Origin: Coccinella septempunctata
Lineage: Eukaryota; Arthropoda; Insecta; Coleoptera; Coccinellidae
Assembly (NCBI RefSeq): GCF_907165205.1
Contig: NC_058189.1
Coordinates: 3,321,001 to 3,385,000 of the forward strand
DNA length: 64,000 nucleotides
Direction: 5' to 3'
Position 1 is the first letter of the stretch; every line of letters begins with the position of its first letter. The notes beneath the pieces were generated by a model, which was not told the origin of the DNA, ran no database searches, and saw nothing but the letters and a program-made list of their open reading frames with translations. The position numbers and the translations under genes are program-made. Below are positions 57,896-64,000 of the stretch, piece by piece.

Positions 57896-59249
57896 TTTCT
57901 ATTAGTAGGATGTTAGCTATAGGTACAATATTTTTTCATTATGTAGGTATTAGGAATGAGATTCAATTTCTACAGGATCTTTGAGGAATAAGGCTATTCT
58001 TATACTACTTATACTAATAATCTTGGAATAAGTCGACGAAAATTGTTTTTCAACACGGATAAACTCAATAGAAAAAGCATCTATTCTCGTTTTCAACAAT
58101 TTTAATCTCAGTTTCAGCTTTCTGCTTCCATGAAATTGGTTTCAAATAGGTACCTATAAGCTATAAGATACCTACTAAATTATAGTACTGTGATTATTTC
58201 CAAACTTACATATGAACCGTGTAAATTCAGAATTAAAAATCTAGCGTAGGTCACTGTAGGTACATCCAAATAGACACCGATGGCTATGTTTCAACCTCAT
58301 CGAGTCTAAAAATTACAATGGCACCCCATGTTGAGGGATTGGCTCAACAGAATCATTATTGTGGTAGGTAGTGGGTTCGGCCCCTATTTGACCTGGGGGA
58401 GGCAGATAGATTTGGGTAAGATAACTTAGAAAAGAAAATGGTGGTCTATTTGTATCTATACCTACTCTTATCTATTCTATTGCATACATATTGACGGTTG
58501 GGGAATGGAAGTTTTTTTCACAAACCAATTTATATAGAGTTCCCAAAAGTCGTTTCGTATAATAGTCTTATTGGATCATTATATTTAAGGTGAAATAATT
58601 GAAAAAATTTTTAATCTTCGCCTAAAACTTTCGCACTAGGTTCTTTCATAAATTAGTTATGAATACTGAATTGTTTTTCTACACAGTTACTCAGAGAAGT
58701 TAAAGCGAGGGAGGCATCTATAATAATCAATCATCCTGTACACGAGTACCCCTTTTTATTTATATGTACCTATTTATGATGGAGTAGTAAGTTGGAAAGG
58801 TACCTTAATTGCAGTAGTTACAGGTTATTATTTCGCAATGAACAAGTGGGTAATCTCGCTTATCACAACAGATTAATAACGTTTTAATAAAACTCCGAAA
58901 CTTTCATGTTTCTGAATATTCGTTTGAAGCGTCATTATATCTCTCTAATTGGCTCCATACAGTTGTGAGGGGTAAAAAATGTTGGATTTTACGGCCCACA
59001 ATCAACATGTTAATCAACTAATGGTATAAAGGTGGAGAATTGACATATTGGGAGATCAAATTGTTTTACAACCATAATAAATTTCAACCTGTGTTCATAT
59101 TTGTGTTGTAGATTGAGTTAAACTGTACAAATATAAATAGATTCAGAAACCAAATATCAGTTCATCAACAACCAGTTGATGAAAACCTTCCTGATGTAAA
59201 GGAGGCGTTTCCTACCTATTCCAAAGGGAATTCAATTCAATTCTTACTC
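57896..59249. other. Intergenic stretch with SINE candidate
   Basis: AT-rich except for the tRNA-like patch at 58330-58460. Confidence 0.5.
58330..58460 (+). mobile_element. tRNA-derived SINE candidate
   Basis: A-box-like TGGCTCAACAG at 58340-58350 and B-box-like GGTTCGGCCCC at 58374-58384, spaced 34 bases start to start as in a tRNA gene. The acceptor and anticodon stems do not pair well, so it is not a tRNA gene. The following CCTGGGGGAGGCAGATAG tail is less AT-rich than the surroundings. No second copy was seen in the window. Confidence 0.35.
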
Positions 59250-60305
59250 AGACCAGTTCCATGCATAAAAAAAATATTGCGTCACCATAGCAATAACTCA
59301 TTAGAAGTGTCAGTATGAAGTTTGAGGTCAAAAAAGTAAACCAGAGTTACGCAATAAATTAAAAGAAAAATGTCCAACCAAATTGTGAAAATCGAAAAAT
59401 TGGAGTATTGAGCCATCATCAAGTACCTGTATTTAAAAGGGTTAAGATCTAAGCAGATTTACGAAGATATGCTTAATACCCTTGGTGATCAATGTCCTTC
59501 CTATGCGACCGTGAAAAATTGGACTGCAAGCTTCAAAAGAGGTAAATTTTCCATTGAAGATGATGACCAATCGGGAAAGCCAGTTTATGTGTCAGTCCCC
59601 GAAAATATCGATGCTGTTCATGACATGATTTTATCAGACTGTCGAATTGGGCTAAAACGGATATCTGAACCACTGAATATTTCATGCGAACGCGTTCATC
59701 ATATATATAGTTCACGTCAATTTGGAAACACTGGTTCTCCAAGACTTAAGAAGTTTCGTGTCCAAAAATCTGCAGGAAAAGTTCTTCCTTCAGTTTTTTG
59801 GGATTGCCATGGAGTAATCATGATTGATTTTTTGGATAAGGGTAGAACAATAACCGGAGATTACTATTCGACATTTCTGACCACTCTACGGAAAAAAATT
59901 AAAGGGAAAAGAAGCGGAAAGCTATCCGAAGATGTTTTGTTTTTGCAGGACAACGCCCCTACACACAAATCTCATGTTGTCATGCAAAAACTTCGTGATT
60001 TAGGGTTTGAATTACTAGAGCACCCCCCTTATTCACCAGATTTGGCTCCATCCGACATCATCTCTTTCCTCAACTGAAAAAAGTTTAAAAGGTCGTAAAT
60101 TTTCTTCCAACGAGAAGGTAATAAAAGCTATGGAGGTCTGGTTTGCAGAGCAGGAAGAAACATTTTTTTAAAGGTCTAGAGACGTTGCAAGTTCGCTGTA
60201 ATAAATGTATACAATTCAGAGGAGAACATGTTGAGTAACAAAATATTTTGGCTTTGATATTTTGTTTGGTTTTATAATAGAGGCTAAGAATTTTTCAATA
60301 TATCC
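59250..60305 (+). mobile_element. mariner transposon, copy 3
   Basis: 5' side CTCAGACCAGTTCCATGCAT at about 59250 and 3' side GGCTAAGAATTTTTCAATAT ending at about 60305. Retains the start and termini better than copies 1 and 2, but has an internal deletion. Confidence 0.87.
59370..60238 (+). pseudogene. mariner transposase pseudogene, internally deleted
   Basis: Starts MSNQIVKIEKLEY at 59370, then a stop, then an open 202-codon frame (59469-60077): MLNTLGDQCPSYATVKNWTA (first helix-turn-helix), ILSDCRIGLKRISEPLNI (second). A deletion after CERVHHI removes about 85 residues, including the first catalytic Asp (the MDETW motif of copy 2). The rest is FWDCHGVIMIDFLDKGRTIT, FLQDNAPTHKSH and HPPYSPDLAPSD (second and third Asp). 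A shift after SPDLAPSD leads to FLNstop; the C-terminus ends at 60236-60238. Cannot be active without the first Asp. Confidence 0.9.
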
Positions 60306-60779
60306 TCGTAGCCCCTCGATGACAAAATTTATGTTGTAATGAGTAAAACTAGAGAATGACTAGTCTAATAACATTGCACACTGAGAGGCTTTCTATTCTT
60401 TCATTAATTATACAGTTAAGAGTCAACGTTCCTATAGGTATAGAGCTGAGTCATCAATTTTCTGGAGGAACATTACATCATCGTTGGAAATTTTAGAACC
60501 AGGAATTGGCAACTCTACTGCATGTGTAATTAACATGAACTTATATTATCGCTGAAAAAGCAGAATTTATTCAAAACTATAAAATTCAGAAATTTTATAA
60601 ATTATATAGGTTGTTGGTACGGGATATTAATTTTCAAATATACATTTACGATGTCTATTATATGCATGAATATAATTCTCATCCCGTTTCATGATGGAAA
60701 TAAAGAACAGCAGATCAAGAACCTGAATAATAAAAATTTATATTCGCGGTTTACAAGTAGAACATGAAGTTCGGTCGTT
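60306..60779. other. Intergenic, no feature seen
   Basis: AT-rich. Confidence 0.5.
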
Positions 60780-61360
60780 TACAGGGTGAATCTTGACTCG
60801 TACAAATATTTAAACAGAAGATTCTTTGAGGTCAAAAGAAATACTTTCTACCCCCACCATTTTTTCCGAAATGACTCGGTTTGAAAGATACAGGCTGTTG
60901 AAAAACCATGAAAAATATTGAAACAAACAGTTTCATCGAATGAAATGAATTTCGGAATGTAGTTTTTCATTTATTTGATTTATCATTTTCGAACACAAGA
61001 TATCACCCACGTTTTCCATTTTTCCCATTATATACCATAAAAATATACCAAAAATTCAAAGAACCCAACTCTTGAAACTAAGTTGGACGCTATCTAATCT
61101 TCAAAAATTAAGAAGTATCTGTAAAATTTGAAAAATTGGGTACTTTGGCTGAATGCAACACTGTTTAAAAGATCCACAGATGTGTAGTCACAGATTTAGC
61201 TAGTTATTTTGAAACTAATTTTGTTTTTCCAGGGGCGGCACAGCTCATTATGATAACTTAAAATGCCTATATTTTTTATCAGTGCCGGAAAAAATTGTAT
61301 AGGAAAAAAGTATTTCTTTCTGACCTCAAGAATCTACTGTTGAAATATTTGTACCCTGTA
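60780..61360 (+). mobile_element. Family C copy C8
   Basis: TACAGGGTGAATCTTGACTC at the left and TATTTGTACCCTGTA at the right (short deletion in the right terminal repeat); TA follows the right end. Contains GATACAGGCTGTTGAA. An internal deletion near 60925 removes the poly-T part. Confidence 0.83.
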
Positions 61361-64000
61361 TAGAAAGTTAATAATAAAAACATAAAATCGAATTTCTTAT
61401 TTGGCTATATACCGAATCATCTTGTGATCAAACTGAATTTAGTGAATTAAACAAATTAAAAATAGAAGTATAACATCTATAAGGATCATGAAATAAGAGT
61501 ATCATATAAAAAAATGCTATGCAATAGCAAATACGCATGCGTATTCATGAACTGTTATCATTTTTAAGATTCAAGTTATGAACTGAAATTGGTATGTTTT
61601 TATAATTAAAACAAAGATAAAACTATTAAAAATTCAACTATGTGCATACATGACATCAATTTTCAAACGAACGCGAGAATAGTTTTATGTTATAAAAGAC
61701 AAACCGAAACAACAGGCTTCGTCGTACAACAAACACACAATTTAATTCTTAATTTCAATGTCTATAGGTACTCCTTGATTCATAAAATAACTAGCAGCTA
61801 TTTACTATAATGGCTTATTTTCTCATATAAAAGTTGAACGAAGAATTATAATAAGTACTTATATTTAATCACCTGTAATTAATTTTGAGTGAGTTTCGAT
61901 TGAAAACGAAAAAGGATTACCTACTCTTCTCAAAATTTTAGTTGTTTATTTCGCAAAACGCACAAGGTAGCTCTAGATTTCACGCATTGTTTGATTATTT
62001 TAAATCAAAATATTACAAATATACTTTTAGAATTTACTCATAAATTTTTTCAAATGGCTGAAAGCTTAGAAGGCGGATGTTTTTTTTTATTTATTGGTTT
62101 TATGTTACTGTTCACTGGTTTACTTCACTGGTTTACTCAGTTTGCTGAAACATTTAAAACAGAAAAATTTCTAGAGGTTAAAATTGTGTTTGATTCTAGA
62201 TTTTCATTAAGTAGAAGTAAAAATCGATGAAGAATACATATATCGTTTATCTTTCTCTAAGAATACAACTGGAGATAAGTCGATTAATTTTAGTTCATAA
62301 AACATTTTATAAATATACCTATGTACTTGAATTGTAGCCTAAAATAAAAAGTTATTGTTCTGAAAAAAATATTTAATAATAATATTTATTGATACCTACT
62401 ATCTCTTGTATTTAACTCAATTTCTATTTTTCCCCTAAATGAAAATGTCCGAATCATAAATATAAACATCCAGGAATAATTAACCACCGAAAATAAAGTC
62501 TGAATTTAGGTAATTTATACATCGTATACCTATGCTAAGTACCCGAAATTATGAAAAAATCGAAGACCTATTACAAAATTGATTAAACCTATTTATTTCT
62601 TAAAATATTATAATATTGAATTTTTTGGTTAGGCGTTAGCAACTTCGTGTTAAAAAAATTTTTCAGTGAGGAAAAATGGCTTGAATTTCCTAATCTTTCA
62701 TCGATCAAGATGAAAATGCCAAACACAAAAATTAATCGAAGAATTTGGAGGGAAACCAGTTGGTTCATTACGTTATCTTCAAATAGCGCAGCATGATCCG
62801 CGATATCTTACTAGGAAAAACGTATCGCAGCATAATTCTAGATAACGGACAAATTACGTAAATATCCAAAGTTCAAGTATTGTGGCGATAATCCCATAAT
62901 ATATCTCCCAACTTCCTGGAGACCAATGACGCAAGCACTGATGAAAGAGTATCGTTTGTTGTAGTATAAATGGATTAATAGGAGAGAGAAAAAGACTGAC
63001 TATTTGATAAAAAGTGAGTCCAGTTCGCTCCCCTGTTCTCCCATTGTAAGCAGGAAACGAAAATCGAGTAGGAACCTTGAACAACCATATGTTGATGGTA
63101 AGTAACCTCCATTACGCAGGCTGGGTATGACGAAACGCGAATATGTGTGGGTAAATCTCGGCGAATCACACCACCATAAAAATAAAACATGATATATCTG
63201 GAAACGCTGCATCCCGCATTGTGAAGAACGCGAACTATTCGATTCTCCAACGAACACCTCGATATCGAACAAGATGGCCGCTGCAATGCGGAAGTTGCAA
63301 AATTGGGTCGGTGTGAACGGTTGAAAACCGAGGCGAAACGCTACTAAACTAAATGTTGGTGAGTAAAAACCAAAACTGGTTAGCGTCCGACCAATTCCTA
63401 ACGATAGAAAAATTTGGGAGATCTTACTCGAAAAAACTCAAAGTACGCACCTCAACTAGCACCGTACGCGACTGAATTAAGAAAGACATCTATGCGTTCT
63501 CACACAGCTCGCAACTTTCCTCCAAGGGCGTCAGAGGGGAGAAAGGGGGCATTGGTGCCCTCGCGTCCCCATTGGCCGACATCCGCCCCACCATTTACCA
63601 TGACGCAATGCGCACTTCCTCCACAATACCTCATCAGAATTTCTGGGACTGGAGGCACTAAAATTTTACCAACATACTGGTAATATGCGCGGGAACCGCG
63701 TAATAGGGGTGGGGAACTTGGATAGGGGAATTTGGAACAGCGGGGTGAGGGGAGAGAGAGGTTATCTTACTTTGTAGACACGTGGCAGGTCACTGAACTC
63801 ATTACACGTGTCTTTACCGTAGCGTTGCGCAACGCTTGGAAGGGACACGAATTTAGGGGAGTGAAATGAGCTCCGAGTTGCTTTGGTGAATGCAGGTATG
63901 TGTGGAAACTGCCAAAAAGCGTTAGTAATGAAAGAAACTCAAATACCTTCTAGTAATCTTGGCTTGGCAGTTGGGTTATTCACGAATTACACAAACTTCC
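61361..64000. other. Intergenic to window end; GC-richer from 63230
   Basis: AT-rich to about 63000. From 63230 to 63900 GC and CpG rise. CAAGATGGCCGCTGC at about 63270 resembles a YY1/Pho promoter motif and starts a short frame (MAAAMRKLQNWVGVNG). A promoter or first exon of a gene to the right is plausible, but no splice-supported exon was found. Confidence 0.4.
62054..62230 (+). CDS. Possible small membrane peptide
   Basis: 58-codon frame, MAESLEGGCFFLFIGFMLLF then TGLLHWFTQFAETF, with one hydrophobic segment. A longer in-frame start lies at 61991. No context or homology supports it; poly-T tracts can produce such frames by chance. Confidence 0.13.
   Translation: MAESLEGGCFFLFIGFMLLFTGLLHWFTQFAETFKTEKFLEVKIVFDSRFSLSRSKNR

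Noticed and set aside
57562..57984. 140-codon frame as a gene
   Set aside because: Crosses the GC-rich hairpin relatives and the family I repeat, and has no domain.
62854..63286. Overlapping minus-strand frames of 76-103 codons
   Set aside because: Three frames open over the same GC-richer block; no domain, no splice sites, probably chance.

Overview
This is an AT-rich (estimated by eye) eukaryotic nuclear window, almost certainly from an insect. The evidence is a MADF-BESS gene split by an intron with GT/AG borders, Tc1 and mariner transposons of insect type, Penelope-like and LINE reverse-transcriptase fragments, and short TTAGG runs. A beetle is a reasonable guess, but the sequence does not fix the order. 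There are no operons, bacterial genes or CRISPR arrays.

Only one intact host gene is well supported: a MADF-BESS protein on the + strand (exons 26879-27017 and 29444-30099). Its 2.4-kb intron is filled with nested repeats. A few other open frames (10089-10376 minus, 34609-34950 plus, 62054-62230 plus) are weak candidates.

Most of the rest is layered mobile DNA. From left to right: an (AT)n tract; a decayed mariner (228-1370); a second mariner (2740-5548) split by a hammerhead-ribozyme retrozyme (3928-5497); six copies of a roughly 1.2-kb TA-flanked element, here called family B (5560, 10431, 14284, 19134, 19373, 27081); eight copies of a TA-flanked inverted-repeat element, family C (13075, 25029, 33127, 42467, 50814, 53545, 54800, 60780); a self-nested MITE (15697-16184); a Tc1 element (21575-23129); an IS630-Tc1-mariner element with very wide catalytic spacing (30332-32560); two LINE 3' ends (36660, 44396); a 174-bp tandem array (37934-38455); a 5'-truncated Penelope-like element carrying a GIY-YIG endonuclease and a hammerhead ribozyme (39702-40751); several MITEs down to 43 bp; a SINE candidate; and a third mariner (59250-60305).

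The most interesting system is self-cleaving RNA. The retrozyme has 491-bp units in an inverted arrangement (one unit on the minus strand, about two on the plus strand). Each full unit carries a type I hammerhead with a tiny CC/GG helix III, and the whole insertion is flanked by a 17-bp duplication. The same window holds a Penelope-like element with its own hammerhead and two further hammerhead remnants. In other animals, retrozymes are thought to depend on Penelope-like elements for mobility, so the window may show both the parasite and its helper family. Three Penelope-derived insertions here carry 12-13 bp target duplications, consistent with that link.
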